DNA from: Microbulbifer sp. MI-G
Lineage (GTDB): Bacteria; Pseudomonadota; Gammaproteobacteria; Pseudomonadales; Cellvibrionaceae
NCBI RefSeq assembly: GCF_030440425.1
Contig: NZ_CP098023.1
Span: forward strand, 733,501-797,500
Length of the DNA: 64,000 nucleotides
Direction of reading: 5' to 3'
Of this stretch, positions 36,436 to 49,956 are shown piece after piece. How positions within the stretch are numbered: the first letter of the stretch is position 1; each line of letters starts with the position of its first letter. Under the pieces are notes generated by a model. It saw only the letters and a list, made by a program, of their open reading frames with translations, was not told the origin of the DNA and did no database searches. The position numbers and the translations under genes were made by a program.

Positions 36436-36864
36436 ATGAGCCTGATACCGAGAGGGTCCCTGCTGGATCTGGACAATATGTTTGAGCAAATGCTCTTTCC
36501 TGCACGCGCCATTGGCAGTGAGCGGGAGGGGTTTTTTTCGCCCCGTATTGATGTGAGTGAACGGAAAAATATGTATGAAATCAGTGCCGAGCTGCCCGGA
36601 GTTGGCAAGGACGATATCAGTGTGACCCTGGAAAATGGGGTTTTGACTCTGGAAGCGGAAGTGCATCGGGAAGTGAAGGAAAAGCAGGACGGGCAGATAC
36701 TACGCCAGGAGCGCCGTTACGGTAAATTCCTGCGCAGCTTTAACCTGGGTGAGGAAGTGCGCGAGAATGAGATAGATGCGAACTTTAAGGATGGTATTCT
36801 GACCCTGAAAGTCCCGAAACACGAAGGGCAGCCTCCGCAGAGAAAGCGTATCGAAGTACATTGA
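36436..36864 (+). CDS. Small heat shock protein, Hsp20/alpha-crystallin family
   Basis: 142 residues from ATG 36436, 8 bases after AAAGAGG; the longer frame from 36358 would translate the structured leader and is rejected. The alpha-crystallin domain covers about residues 40-130 (FSPRIDVSERKNMYEISAEL, LPGVGKDDISVTLENGVLTL), and the conserved GILTLKVPK block is near the end. The N-terminal part RGSLLDLDNMFEQML is typical. It would act as an ATP-independent holdase in the cytoplasm. CBS gene follows 73 bases later on the same strand. Confidence 0.94.
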   Translation: MSLIPRGSLLDLDNMFEQMLFPARAIGSEREGFFSPRIDVSERKNMYEISAELPGVGKDDISVTLENGVLTLEAEVHREVKEKQDGQILRQERRYGKFLRSFNLGEEVRENEIDANFKDGILTLKVPKHEGQPPQRKRIEVH

Positions 36865-36937
36865 TTCAATACACCACAAAGGTGGCGGGAGCAGCCCGTC
36901 ACCTGGAAACCCGATTCCTCGGGGTAGGCGGAGGTCG

Positions 36938-37357
36938 ATGATGAAAGTGAAACAGGCAATGCATCAGGGAGTCACCTGGTGTAGTCCGGATACGCCACTG
37001 GAGGAGGTGGCGACAATCCTGCGCGATGAAGATATTGGCGCTGTACCTATCGGTGAAAATGACAGGCTGATTGGTATGGTAACCGACCGTGACATTGTAT
37101 GCCGTGGTGTGGTGCAAGGGGAAACTTGCTCAGCACTGAGTGCACGCGATGTCATGACTGAGGGTATCGAGTGGTGCTGGGAGGAGGATGACCTGCTCTC
37201 TGCTGTGCACAAGATGGAGCAGCAACTACTGCGACGAATGCCAGTGCTCAATAGCGAGAAGCGCATGGTTGGCATTTTGAGCCTAGGTGACATCACAGCT
37301 GCAATTGCTGCCAAGCAAGGTGGTCATTTTGCTTCGGCGGTGTCGGCGCATCACTGA
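36938..37357 (+). CDS. CBS-domain pair protein
   Basis: 139 residues consisting of two CBS motifs: MKVKQAMHQGVTWCSPDTPLEEVA ... DIGAVPIGENDRLIGMVTDRDI and ARDVMTEGIEWCWEEDDLLSAVHKM ... MPVLNSEKRMVGILSLGDI. Stand-alone CBS pairs bind adenosyl nucleotides and act as energy or redox sensors. GGAGG lies just upstream of the ATG; the second in-frame ATG (36941) is an equal candidate. Close behind hsp20 and possibly co-transcribed. Confidence 0.9.
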   Translation: MMKVKQAMHQGVTWCSPDTPLEEVATILRDEDIGAVPIGENDRLIGMVTDRDIVCRGVVQGETCSALSARDVMTEGIEWCWEEDDLLSAVHKMEQQLLRRMPVLNSEKRMVGILSLGDITAAIAAKQGGHFASAVSAHH

Positions 37358-37380
37358 AGGGAGTTCTTGGGTCCCTTTCT
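37357..37380 (+). terminator. Weak terminator behind the CBS gene
   Basis: AAGGGA / TCCCTT hairpin followed by TCTTC, directly after the CBS stop codon. Short stem, so low confidence. Confidence 0.4.
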
Positions 37381-37825
37381 TCAATATCCCATAGGCCCCA
37401 AAATTTATCTTTCCGGACAGGATCGATATTGGGGCTCTTTCCCCGCGGCAGAGTAATCCCCACCTTTTAGATGCTGTGGGCGTCTTCTTTTCCTTCACAA
37501 TCCCTATTGATACGCCGCGTTGACCCAAAAGCAGGGTGGCTTCCTCTTTTTTTCTTGGCTATCAATTGCCGGCTGGCAGTATTGATTGCCAGGTGAGTAA
37601 CCTTGGGCCGGGTTGTAAAGCGTAGTCAGAAAGCCCGGCTGTATCGGGTGTGGCACGGCCGCTCTGTTACCCGAGTGGATTTGGCCTGTTATCATATCGC
37701 TTTGTTATTGTCCCTCATGCACTTTGTCATTGCGCACGCTCTTAGACGCACCCAAGTGCGTGGGCCGCAAAGCACCCAAAATCTGGTGCCAGATGGAGTG
37801 GAGGCTAAATTCCGGAGATGGATCA
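37381..37825. other. Intergenic region before the AraC regulator
   Basis: About 445 bases. I see only the GGAG ribosome-binding site of the regulator and no other gene or strong structure. Confidence 0.4.
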
Positions 37826-38839
37826 ATGAAACCCACTTATGAAATCCGCATAGGTACTTTGGCGGGTTTCGATACACTTGTGCCACAATTGGGCGGTGTC
37901 CCGGCCAAGCTTCTGGCACGTGCTTCTCTCCCCCCAAACTGTGTGCGCCGCCCCGAGATATTGATTTCCATCTCTACACTGGTAGACCTGCTGAATGTGT
38001 GCAAGCAGGAGTTGCAGTGTGATGACTTTGGCCTGCGTCTCGCCGAGTTGCAGGGGCTGAGAATGCTGGGGATCCTGGGGAAACTACTGCTCAATGGGGG
38101 GAATCTGGATACGGCTCTGAGCGCGTGTCATCGCTATATGGTTTTGCACAATCAGGCGGACCACTGGCGACTCTCGGAGCAGGGGGAGCGCTTGCAGGCG
38201 CAGCGGATCAGCCACTATTCCGGGCTCAGTGACACAGACCAATATAGTGAGTTGGCGATGGGTGCTGCCTGCAGATTGTTTCGGGAGCTGGCGGGTACAG
38301 ACATCCGTCCTCTGCAGGTGTTGTTTCGCCATACGCCGATTTCCTCTATGCAGCGTTATCGGGAGTATTTCGATGCTGAGGTGCTGTTTGCTCAGGAGCG
38401 GGATTGTCTAATTTTTGATGCCACTTTGTTGCGTCGCCCACTCAGCGCCCCCGCCCCCAGCCTGATCAATTACTTCGAGAAATTTACCCATGGGCTGATC
38501 AAGCAATACCAGGGGGATATCGCCGCGCAGGTACGCACCCTGATTTTACAAACGCTGGGTGCCAAGCAGCACAGCTTGGCGCAGATTTCCCAATTGATGG
38601 ACATGCCGGTGCGCACTTTGCAGCGACGCTTGAATGACTCGGGAACCTCTTTCAGGCAGCTCTTACAGCAGGCGCGTATGGAGACAGCGCGCTGGCATTT
38701 GCGCGCCTCCAGCATTGATATCGGTTTGCTCTCTGCAAGTCTGGGTTATACGGATGTCAGCGCTTTTTCAAAAGCTTTTCGGAGTATTCACGGCAGTTCC
38801 CCTTTGCAGTGGCGTAAATATCAACATGAAATGCACTGA
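37826..38839 (+). CDS. AraC-family transcriptional regulator
   Basis: 337 residues from ATG 37826 (GGAG about 9 bases upstream); a longer frame adds 34 codons without a ribosome-binding site. The N-terminal 200 residues match the arabinose-binding-like sensor type of AraC regulators (for example LVDLLNVCKQELQCDDFGLRL). The C-terminal ~100 residues carry two helix-turn-helix motifs: LAQISQLMDMPVRTLQRRL and IGLLSASLGYTDVSAFSKAF, followed by the family signature FRSIHGSSPLQWRK. It precedes adhC/fghA by about 250 bases on the same strand and may regulate formaldehyde detoxification; this is inferred from position. Confidence 0.88.
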   Translation: MKPTYEIRIGTLAGFDTLVPQLGGVPAKLLARASLPPNCVRRPEILISISTLVDLLNVCKQELQCDDFGLRLAELQGLRMLGILGKLLLNGGNLDTALSACHRYMVLHNQADHWRLSEQGERLQAQRISHYSGLSDTDQYSELAMGAACRLFRELAGTDIRPLQVLFRHTPISSMQRYREYFDAEVLFAQERDCLIFDATLLRRPLSAPAPSLINYFEKFTHGLIKQYQGDIAAQVRTLILQTLGAKQHSLAQISQLMDMPVRTLQRRLNDSGTSFRQLLQQARMETARWHLRASSIDIGLLSASLGYTDVSAFSKAFRSIHGSSPLQWRKYQHEMH

Positions 38840-39083
38840 TTGGGGTGCAACAGCGGATTGTCGGGTTCGGTCTGCATGTTGGGCTTGTTAGATCAGTCCT
38901 TGTACCATTCCAGACAGATCGGTTGGCTAAGGTCGGTGTGACGGCAATCTCTGTCACTCTAATACCAGTGGGGAATGATGTGTGTTTTCCGGGCAGCAGC
39001 ACAGGCCCCTTCCGCCGCCCTTTTGCCTCGCTCACGGTGACGAGTTATGCTGCATGCCAGTTTCATTTGACTGGTATCAGTAG

Positions 39084-40226
<1,143 letters not shown>

Positions 40227-40240
40227 GTGGAAATAGGAAT

Positions 40241-41140
40241 ATGTCTCTCGAACTTGTCAGTGGTACCAAATCTTTTGACGGCCTGCAGCAGCAATATCGT
40301 CACTGGTCTAAGGTCCTGAGTTGCCCGATGCAATTCTCCATTTTCCTGCCTCAGACTGCCGACCGGGAACCTGGGCACCGATATCCGGTTCTCTACTGGC
40401 TCTCCGGCCTCACCTGTACGGACGAGAACTTCAGCCAGAAAGCTGGTGCCCAGCGCATGGCCGCCGAACTGGGCATTGTTCTGGTGATGCCGGATACGAG
40501 TCCTCGGGGAATGGACGTCGCTGATGATCCGGCTGATGATCTGGGTCAAGGGGCGGGCTTTTATGTCAATGCCACACAGACGCCCTGGAAGCAACATTTC
40601 CAAATGTATGATTATATCGTCGAGGAATTGCCGCTATTGATCGAGGCCAATTTTCCGATAAATCAGCGCCGCGCAATCAGTGGGCACTCCATGGGGGGGC
40701 ATGGTGCTCTGATGATCGGGTTGAGGAATCCCGAGCGTTACACTTCTATCTCGGCTTTCAGTCCGATCTGCAACCCCATGGCTTGCCCCTGGGGTGAAAA
40801 AGCACTGAGTGCTTACCTGGGAGCCGATACCACCCGCTGGGAGGAGTACGACGCGACAGTGCTGGTAGGCCGTGCGACCCTTCACCGGCCCCTGTTTATT
40901 TCCCAGGGGGAAGAGGACGAATTTCTCAAACAGCAGTTGCGGCCTGAAGCCCTGCAGATGGCCGCTGATGCCTGTGGTTATCCGATTCGGCTGGAGCGCC
41001 ATACGGGTTATGACCACAGTTATTATTTCATTGCCTCTTTTATAGAGGCACATTTGCGCTTTCATGCGGATTTTTTGTTGAGAAATCGCCTTGAAAGTAC
41101 ACTTGTTCATTTTACCCCGGATCTGCTGAAGCCGTGGTGA
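40241..41140 (+). CDS. fghA: S-formylglutathione hydrolase
   Basis: 299 residues. It hydrolyses S-formylglutathione to formate and glutathione. The esterase-D fold shows YWLSGLTCTDENF, the nucleophile motif SGHSMGGHGALM, the acid in GEEDEFL and the histidine in GYDHSYYF. It is about 20 residues longer at the C-terminus than typical members, ending in a short hydrophobic-basic tail. Adjacent to adhC in the same operon, completing the glutathione-dependent formaldehyde route. Confidence 0.96.
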   Translation: MSLELVSGTKSFDGLQQQYRHWSKVLSCPMQFSIFLPQTADREPGHRYPVLYWLSGLTCTDENFSQKAGAQRMAAELGIVLVMPDTSPRGMDVADDPADDLGQGAGFYVNATQTPWKQHFQMYDYIVEELPLLIEANFPINQRRAISGHSMGGHGALMIGLRNPERYTSISAFSPICNPMACPWGEKALSAYLGADTTRWEEYDATVLVGRATLHRPLFISQGEEDEFLKQQLRPEALQMAADACGYPIRLERHTGYDHSYYFIASFIEAHLRFHADFLLRNRLESTLVHFTPDLLKPW

Positions 41141-41533
41141 GATCAAAGCACTGCCAAGGCTGCTTAAGCAGAACCAAAACCTATAAAACCTTGTGATAGT
41201 AGCAGGAGTGTTTGTCAGTCACCCTGAGGCACTACGCACCTCTTTTTGCAGGAGAGTTCTTTATAGAAACTGATGCCTTGCTGAGAGATCTATAGTATTG
41301 TTTATTCACCAGTTTAATCGGGTTTTTACAGCCCACTGGTTTTGTGCCCTTGAAGTAGGGATGCCGTCGCGCGGTGCAGTTTGTATCGCGAGGGCTCGCG
41401 CCAACTGACTATAGCCTTTTCCTGGGTACAGTCTACCCGATTGTAGAGGTATTGATGAGTCCCGCTCTCCTAGAGGCTGTGTGCCAATCACTTCGTGGGT
41501 GGTTGGTAAGTCCTTCTAATAAAGAGTTGCCCT
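41141..41533. other. Intergenic region between fghA and the peptidase gene
   Basis: About 390 bases. An ACCAGT/ACTGGT inverted repeat with a 21-base spacer (near 41309-41341) followed by TTTTG may be a weak terminator. No gene seen. Confidence 0.4.
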
Positions 41534-43741
41534 ATGAAACGAATGTTGCTTGCACTGATAGGTATTATTTTTTCGGGAGTTGGTTCTGCAAAGCCGCTTA
41601 CTATTGAGCGATTGTTCTCCGACCCCGCCTTGAAAGGGTCTGTTCCCCGTGCGCTGGAGTATTCACCCGATGGCCGTCGCGTGACCTTTCTGAAAGGCCG
41701 TGAAGATGACTACAACCGCTACGATTTGTGGGAGTACAATATTGCCGACCGTCAATCCCGTATACTGGTGAATTCCGACAATCTGCACAGTGGCGCTGAA
41801 ACCCTGTCCGATGAGGAAAAGGCTCGGCGGGAACGGCAACGACTCTATGGAAGTGGCATCATGGGCTACAGCTGGTCTGAGGATGGTGAGTCCCTGCTGT
41901 TTCCCCTTGCCGGAGATATATTCTACTACGAACTGAAGACCGGATCCGCACAGCGGCTGACTGAAACGGAAGCGTTCGAGACCGATGTGCGTGTTTCCCC
42001 TTTGGGGCGGCAGGTCTCTTTTATTCGCGAACAGGATATTTTCGTTGTTGATCTGGCAAGCGGAGCGGAACGCCCCCTGACAACCGATGGCGAAGGGCCG
42101 ATCAAAAATGGCATGGCGGAATTCGTTGCCCAGGAGGAAATGGGCCGTATGACCGGCTATTGGTGGTCCCCGGATGATCGCTATATCGCTTTTCTGCAAG
42201 TGGATGAGTCGCCAGTGGATGAAGTAACCCGCAGCGAAATCTATGCGGATCGCATTGATATCATTCGCCAGCGCTATCCGGCTGCTGGCCGCGCCAATGT
42301 AAAAATCCGCCTCGGGGTGATAGAGGTAGAGTCCGGCAAAACCCGCTGGATAAATCTTGGTGAGACACCGGATATCTATATCCCCCGGGTGAAATGGGCG
42401 CGGGAGGACTTGCTGAGTTTCCAATGGCAGTCCCGCGACCAGCAAAAGCTGGAATTGCGCCTCTTCGATCTGAAAAATGGTACCTCCCGTGTCCTCCTGA
42501 CAGAATCCAGTGATACTTGGGTTAATCTCAACGATGACTTGTATTTCCTGAAAGGTAGTGATCAATTTATCTGGTCCTCCGAGAGGGATGGGTACAGTCA
42601 TCTCTACCTTTATACGCTGACAGGCAAGCTGCTTAAGCAGTTAACCTCCGGGGATTGGGTGGTCGATGAGTTGGAAGCGGTAGATGAAAAAGCTGGACTG
42701 GTTTATTTCACAGGGCGCAAGGATACTGTGTTAGAGCGACATCTGTATGCAGTACCCTTACAGGGCGAGGAAGAAATTCAGCGTTTATCCAAACGACCCG
42801 GCATGCACAGAATTAAGTTTGCCGAGGATGCCTCGGGTTATATCGATACATTCTCCAACATAGATACTCCACCCCAGGTCAGCCTGCACCGAAGCGGTGG
42901 TGAGCGGGTTACCTGGTTGGAGGAAAATGCGGTTGTCAAAGGACATCCTTTGCATCCTTATATGAGCGACTGGATTTTCCCCGAGTTCGGTACTATCCAG
43001 GCACCCCAAGGGCATCAACTGCACTACCGCCTTTACAAGCCTGCGGATTTTGACGCGGATAAACGTTACCCGGTTATGGTTTATGTGTATGGCGGTCCCC
43101 ATGCGCAGGTGGTGACCAAGAATTGGGATAGGGAGTTTAATCAGTATATGGCTCAGCAGGGCTATATTGTATTCTCCCTGGATAACCGCGGCTCTGCGAA
43201 TCGGGGTACTGCGTTTGAAAACCCCATATTCAAGAATATGGGCGGTCCCGAGGTGCAAGACCAGATAACCGGTGTGAAATTCCTGCGTTCACTGCCTTTT
43301 GTGGACAAAGACAATATTGGCATTTATGGCCACAGTTATGGTGGATATATGGCTTTGATGAGCCTGTTTAAAGCAGGCGAATATTTTAAAGCAGGTGTTT
43401 CCGGTGCACCGGTTACAGACTGGTCGCTCTACGATACCCATTACACCGAGCGCTATATGGGCAATCCGAATTCTGATGGAGATGCCTACCGTGCCTCTTC
43501 CGTTTTCCCCTATACGGAAGGTTTGCAGGGAAATTTGTTGGTCTACCATGGTATGGCGGACGACAATGTGCTGTTCACCAACACCACGCAGTTGATCAAG
43601 CAGTTGCAGGATAAGGGCCTGCAGTTTGAGTTGATGACCTATCCGGGCAAGAAGCACGGTTTGCGCGGCAAAAAAACCCGAATTCACCAATATACCTTGA
43701 TCAAGGATTTCTTTGATCGCCACCTTGGCAATGGTCGTTGA
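41534..43741 (+). CDS. Dipeptidyl-peptidase IV-like S9 family serine peptidase
   Basis: 735 residues with a signal peptide (MKRMLLALIGIIFSGVGSA). Residues about 30-470 form a beta-propeller with the glutamate motif VAQEEMGRMTGYWWSPDD that anchors the substrate amino terminus in DPP4. The C-terminal alpha/beta hydrolase has the catalytic Ser in YGHSYGGYMAL, Asp in GMADDNVLF, His in KKHGLRG. It would remove N-terminal X-Pro or X-Ala dipeptides in the periplasm or outside the cell, fitting a protein-degrading lifestyle. It stands alone between two intergenic regions. Confidence 0.94.
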   Translation: MKRMLLALIGIIFSGVGSAKPLTIERLFSDPALKGSVPRALEYSPDGRRVTFLKGREDDYNRYDLWEYNIADRQSRILVNSDNLHSGAETLSDEEKARRERQRLYGSGIMGYSWSEDGESLLFPLAGDIFYYELKTGSAQRLTETEAFETDVRVSPLGRQVSFIREQDIFVVDLASGAERPLTTDGEGPIKNGMAEFVAQEEMGRMTGYWWSPDDRYIAFLQVDESPVDEVTRSEIYADRIDIIRQRYPAAGRANVKIRLGVIEVESGKTRWINLGETPDIYIPRVKWAREDLLSFQWQSRDQQKLELRLFDLKNGTSRVLLTESSDTWVNLNDDLYFLKGSDQFIWSSERDGYSHLYLYTLTGKLLKQLTSGDWVVDELEAVDEKAGLVYFTGRKDTVLERHLYAVPLQGEEEIQRLSKRPGMHRIKFAEDASGYIDTFSNIDTPPQVSLHRSGGERVTWLEENAVVKGHPLHPYMSDWIFPEFGTIQAPQGHQLHYRLYKPADFDADKRYPVMVYVYGGPHAQVVTKNWDREFNQYMAQQGYIVFSLDNRGSANRGTAFENPIFKNMGGPEVQDQITGVKFLRSLPFVDKDNIGIYGHSYGGYMALMSLFKAGEYFKAGVSGAPVTDWSLYDTHYTERYMGNPNSDGDAYRASSVFPYTEGLQGNLLVYHGMADDNVLFTNTTQLIKQLQDKGLQFELMTYPGKKHGLRGKKTRIHQYTLIKDFFDRHLGNGR

Positions 43742-43901
43742 GGGCTGTTTATCCGGCAGTTTGAGAGATGTCTCCAGGGCTTCGAGATACTGGACCCTTA
43801 AATGGCAGTAAAAGTATGTGCCTGTATTTGGTAGCCGCTCCTCCCAAGCAGTTTTGCCCAGGCAATCTTTTTCGGTGCTGGAATGGTCTCATTCAATAAA
43901 C

Positions 43902-43923
43902 AACCGGGCACGATTGCCCGGTT
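43902..43923. terminator. Bidirectional-type terminator between DPP4 and katG genes
   Basis: AACCGGGCA-CGAT-TGCCCGGTT, a perfect nine-base stem between two convergent genes. T-rich sequence follows on both sides (GTTTATT on minus, TTTTTTT about 15 bases on for plus). Confidence 0.6.
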
Positions 43924-44007
43924 TGCTAACAGTGAGTTTTTTTGCCGCCAACACCTTTTCCGTCGGCCAAGAATTTAACCTGATTGCGTTATTGCTTTTC
44001 CTTCTGG

Positions 44008-46620
<2,613 letters not shown>

Positions 46621-47223
46621 CTATTCGTGCAGGGTATTGGCGCTGAAGCTTTCAAGTGCTTCCAGATTCTTGGAAAAAACAGCTAACTGTGGCCGCTCAT
46701 TACGCCATTCAAAATCTTCGTGCCGGAAGTCCAGGTAAGACAGCGCAGAGCCAAGGTTGATATGAAGTAGGCTGAGTGTATCGGGGAGCTGGGTAATTCT
46801 GGATTCGAAAAAATTTAATGTGCGAACAATTGCGTTATTATAGCGTTGCCACCAAAATTCTGAGGCCAACCCCTCTCGCTCCCGTACCTTTTCCACCTGC
46901 CGCAATACCAGTGTCTCCATAAGCCCGGTGCCGGCACTGTAAAGTGTTTTCAGGTTCCAGTCATTGTCCAGAGCTTTGCTTAAACGGCCATCGCCCAACT
47001 GTTTGTCCAGATAGGCGCAGATGACTTCGCTATCCATAATGGTAGTTCCATTATCCAAGCTCAGGCAGGGCACCTTGCCGAGAGGATTGCTGGAGGTTAA
47101 CTCTTTGCCATTATGAAATGGGTGGGAGAAGTGCTCCGAGACACAGGATTGTAGCCCGTGTTCATAGACCACGATACGAACATTGCGGGCAAAAGGGGAG
47201 GAATAGGTCAAATAGAGTTGCAT
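46621..47223 (-). CDS. Glutathione S-transferase family protein
   Basis: 200 residues. The N-terminal thioredoxin-like domain has YSSPFARNVRIVVYEHG, NPLGKVPCLSL (cis-proline) and DSEVICAYLD; an all-helical C-terminal domain follows. Serine in the SSPFAR motif is the expected glutathione-activating residue. The substrate and role are not known; a DUF465 gene lies upstream on the same strand. Confidence 0.9.
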   Translation of the reverse strand: MQLYLTYSSPFARNVRIVVYEHGLQSCVSEHFSHPFHNGKELTSSNPLGKVPCLSLDNGTTIMDSEVICAYLDKQLGDGRLSKALDNDWNLKTLYSAGTGLMETLVLRQVEKVREREGLASEFWWQRYNNAIVRTLNFFESRITQLPDTLSLLHINLGSALSYLDFRHEDFEWRNERPQLAVFSKNLEALESFSANTLHE

Positions 47224-47307
47224 GGCACTACCTACCCGGTCTGATTGTCACTCCTGTTGAGTATGCTGAGGGGTGCTGGCGATGTCCAGAAAAAAGTTTG
47301 CACCAGC

Positions 47308-47559
47308 CTAGTGATGCGTAATAGTGCCAATAATGCGGTTATACAGATGCTGCTTCAGGTAGGCTCGCTGTTTTTTCAGGCTGGCATAGTGATCGTCGTC
47401 AGTGCCGATACCGCTTTCCTGAAGCCCGCGAATTCGTTTGTCCAGCCTTTGGTAAAGATCGTTTTCCAATTTGAAATTCATGTCTTCGTTGAGCAAACGC
47501 CTGATAATATCGGCATATTCGGGAAAATCCAGCAACAGTTCGTGTGAGGCTATGGACAT
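47308..47559 (-). CDS. DUF465 (YdcH-type) small helical protein
   Basis: 83 residues, a two-helix coiled-coil: LLLDFPEYADIIRRLLNEDMNFKLENDLYQRLDKRIR and YASLKKQRAYLKQHLYNRI, matching the DUF465/YdcH family. Function unknown. A GGAGGT ribosome-binding site precedes the ATG. It is probably co-transcribed with the GST gene 84 bases downstream. Confidence 0.88.
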   Translation of the reverse strand: MSIASHELLLDFPEYADIIRRLLNEDMNFKLENDLYQRLDKRIRGLQESGIGTDDDHYASLKKQRAYLKQHLYNRIIGTITHH

Positions 47560-48039
47560 AATAGAACCTCCACCTGGCTCAGTTAGAATTGTGCTTTCTA
47601 TTCTAGTTTAGGTCCGAGCAGTCACAAACTGGCAGTTTCTGCAGGGTGCGGGAAAGAGATGACACCCAAAGAGGCCTTCCGCAACTGGGTTGTCAGCCTG
47701 CGCTGAAATACTGGATTAATGTGGGAAAATGATTTTCCTCAAGGGATTGTACAGCAGTGATCTGACAGTCAGTTGTGATGTGGGGTTGAGAACATGCTTT
47801 GCGGAAACTGTAGATAGGAAACAGGATGTTTACTGGTGCAGGCAATGGTTTGATCCAAAGAGCTATTCAGCAGATGGGGTGCTGCTAGAAAACTGTGCAA
47901 AAAGCACAAATAGAATAAGCGTCTGAAAGAATGGGCTGGCGCAAGAGAAAAAATAAACCCGATAACAGAAATTGTCGGTTTTATTGCCGGGTGGCGGGTT
48001 CGCCACCCGGGGTTTGCTGTGCAAGTGCCTGCGAATGTC
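47560..48039. other. Intergenic region between DUF465 and TetR genes
   Basis: About 480 bases. It contains two hairpins described separately (47945-48010) at the TetR end. The + frame at 47729-47926 has no ribosome-binding site and is not assigned. Confidence 0.4.
47945..47982 (-). terminator. Terminator of the TetR regulator gene
   Basis: On the minus strand AAACCGA / TCGGGTTT (one bulge) is followed by ATTTTTTCTC, about 60 bases after the TetR stop codon. A second, perfect stem CCGGGTGGCG-GGTT-CGCCACCCGG lies at 47987-48010 just before it. Confidence 0.55.
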
Positions 48040-48732
48040 TCAGGCCGATGCTTCCATAGGGGCAAAGCGCAACTGACGCCGCTGCAGCAGTTCTCCCAGA
48101 TACAGTTTCAGATAGGCTGCTGCCGCCCGCTTTCCTTCAGCTGCGGCTTCGTTGGTAATTCGTCCAAAGCGCGAGTAAGCCTGGGAACAAAAGGCATCAT
48201 TGATGTTGATGGCGCACATAAAGCGGTCGCGCCAGTCCTGTGATGGTGGCAACTCGAACTCGCGAGATAGATTCTTGATCAGAGTATCGGCAAGGCGCCA
48301 GTTATTTTCCATCTGCAACTGGCGTAGTGCCCAACTGGACTGCGGGCCATAGTGCACCTTTAATGCAGAAATATTGTCCTCGTAGTAGTTGCGCACCAGA
48401 TCACAAAGCTGGTAGAGCATATCCTGCCAGCTTTCCGTAGGCAGAAAATCTGAATATTCTAGTACCAAATCGCCAAAAGATTTGTAGTGGCGCTCGGCCA
48501 GTGCGGTGAGACTGGCATCTACACTGGGAAAAAAATGATAGACAGAGGCTGCGGGAACTCCGGCTACCTGGCTTAAGTTGGCCAGACTGATATCAGTAGA
48601 GTCCTGGTCGGAAATCAGCGTTTCCAGTGCGTCGAGGAGCTTTTCGTACTTCTCGCGACCGTTTTTACGTTGAGGCTTGCGTGGACTGGCAGTATCGCGC
48701 CGGCTGATAGCGCGTCGATCAATTTGATTCAA
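48040..48732 (-). CDS. TetR-family transcriptional regulator
   Basis: 230 residues. A basic N-terminus (RKPQRKNGREK) is followed by the TetR helix-turn-helix, DISLANLSQVAGVPAASVYHFFP (about residues 46-68). The ligand domain is helical with conserved Trp/Tyr residues. Neighbours are a bd-oxidase operon upstream on the same strand and a GST cluster, so targets cannot be named. The ATG follows GGGGGGAA. Confidence 0.88.
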   Translation of the reverse strand: MNQIDRRAISRRDTASPRKPQRKNGREKYEKLLDALETLISDQDSTDISLANLSQVAGVPAASVYHFFPSVDASLTALAERHYKSFGDLVLEYSDFLPTESWQDMLYQLCDLVRNYYEDNISALKVHYGPQSSWALRQLQMENNWRLADTLIKNLSREFELPPSQDWRDRFMCAININDAFCSQAYSRFGRITNEAAAEGKRAAAAYLKLYLGELLQRRQLRFAPMEASA

Positions 48733-48936
48733 GTTGCATTCCCCCCTTAGACAAGCGCAGGCTAGTACGTGCTAAAAATGCGCTTTACTTCCTTGTAAAA
48801 AATTGTCTTCTGGAACTGATCATTATCATCGTACCAATTTCGAAGAGCAAGAGAATTTTGTTAGATTTGTGGGATAGTTCCGTATTAAAAGAAATAATTT
48901 GATTAACTAAAGGTTTCGCAAATGGATTTTTTTCTG

Positions 48937-49956
48937 TTAGTGGTAGCGCAGCTTTGTTGATTTACCGCGAAATACCCAATAGGAAAAAGCGGTATATCCA
49001 AGAATAAACGGTATCACAATCAACGCGCCCACCAAAATAAACTGGAGAGAGGCATTGGCACTGGCCGCCTGCCAGATGTTCAATTGCCCCGGCACTATAT
49101 CGGGATAGAAACTGAATGCCAGCCCGATAAAGCACATTAAGAAAATAATCACCACCGTGGCGAATGGCACTGCGCTGTGCCTGTCATTGGTTTTGGGGAC
49201 TCGTGCAAGTAGAAAGTCATTGAAAATAAACGCCAGGAAACACAGGGTTGGGATCAGAAGGACAAACATGACCAGTGGGTAAGTGAACCAACGGTCGAAG
49301 ACACTGGGATTGACCAGGGGGTTGATTGCGGACACAGCGATCACTCCCACCAGCATTGCGCGCCCGGCGCGACGCGCCCAGCGTGCCGCACGTTTCTGCA
49401 GATCTGCTTCGGCTTTCAGGATCAGCCACGTACCCCCCAGGTAGCTGTAGGCCGCGGTCACGCCCAGGGCGCTGACCGCGGAAAATAGCTGAGTTTCCCA
49501 GCCCGACCTGAACCCCATTACATACAGGCCCAGCATATAGCCCTGGGCGAGGCTGGTGGTGAGAGATCCCGCCTTGAAGATCCTGTCCCAGGCCAGCTTG
49601 TGATTTACCGCAGCTTTTGTGCGAAAGTCGAAAGCCACTCCGCGCATTATCAGACCTATGAGCATAATCGCAGCGGGTATATACAGGTGCATGAGCACCT
49701 GGTTATAGGCCATGGGAAAGGCGATCAGCAGCAGGCCAATGGCCAGCACCAGCCAGGTTTCGTTGGCATCCCAGAAAGGTCCGATAGATGCGATCATGAT
49801 ATCCCGCTGTGACTCTTCCTGTTCACCCAGGGGCAGAAGAATGCCCACGCCCAGATCGTAACCGTCCAGCACTGCGTAGACCAGAACTGCCAGGCCCATC
49901 AGGCCGATGAAGACAACCGGTAACCAATAGGTGGCTGCAGAGGCGCTCTCACTCAT
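48937..49956 (-). CDS. cydB: Cytochrome bd-type quinol oxidase subunit II
   Basis: 339 residues, eight or nine transmembrane helices. The family signature is at the N-terminus, VLVYAVLDGYDLGVGILLP, with FWDANETWLVLAIGLLLIAFP next. Length (339) is close to the CioB type. It overlaps cydA by 4 bases. No CydX-sized ORF is seen in the 200 bases after it, which fits the cyanide-insensitive (CioAB) subtype rather than the CydABX type; that classification is inferred. Confidence 0.94.
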   Translation of the reverse strand: MSESASAATYWLPVVFIGLMGLAVLVYAVLDGYDLGVGILLPLGEQEESQRDIMIASIGPFWDANETWLVLAIGLLLIAFPMAYNQVLMHLYIPAAIMLIGLIMRGVAFDFRTKAAVNHKLAWDRIFKAGSLTTSLAQGYMLGLYVMGFRSGWETQLFSAVSALGVTAAYSYLGGTWLILKAEADLQKRAARWARRAGRAMLVGVIAVSAINPLVNPSVFDRWFTYPLVMFVLLIPTLCFLAFIFNDFLLARVPKTNDRHSAVPFATVVIIFLMCFIGLAFSFYPDIVPGQLNIWQAASANASLQFILVGALIVIPFILGYTAFSYWVFRGKSTKLRYH

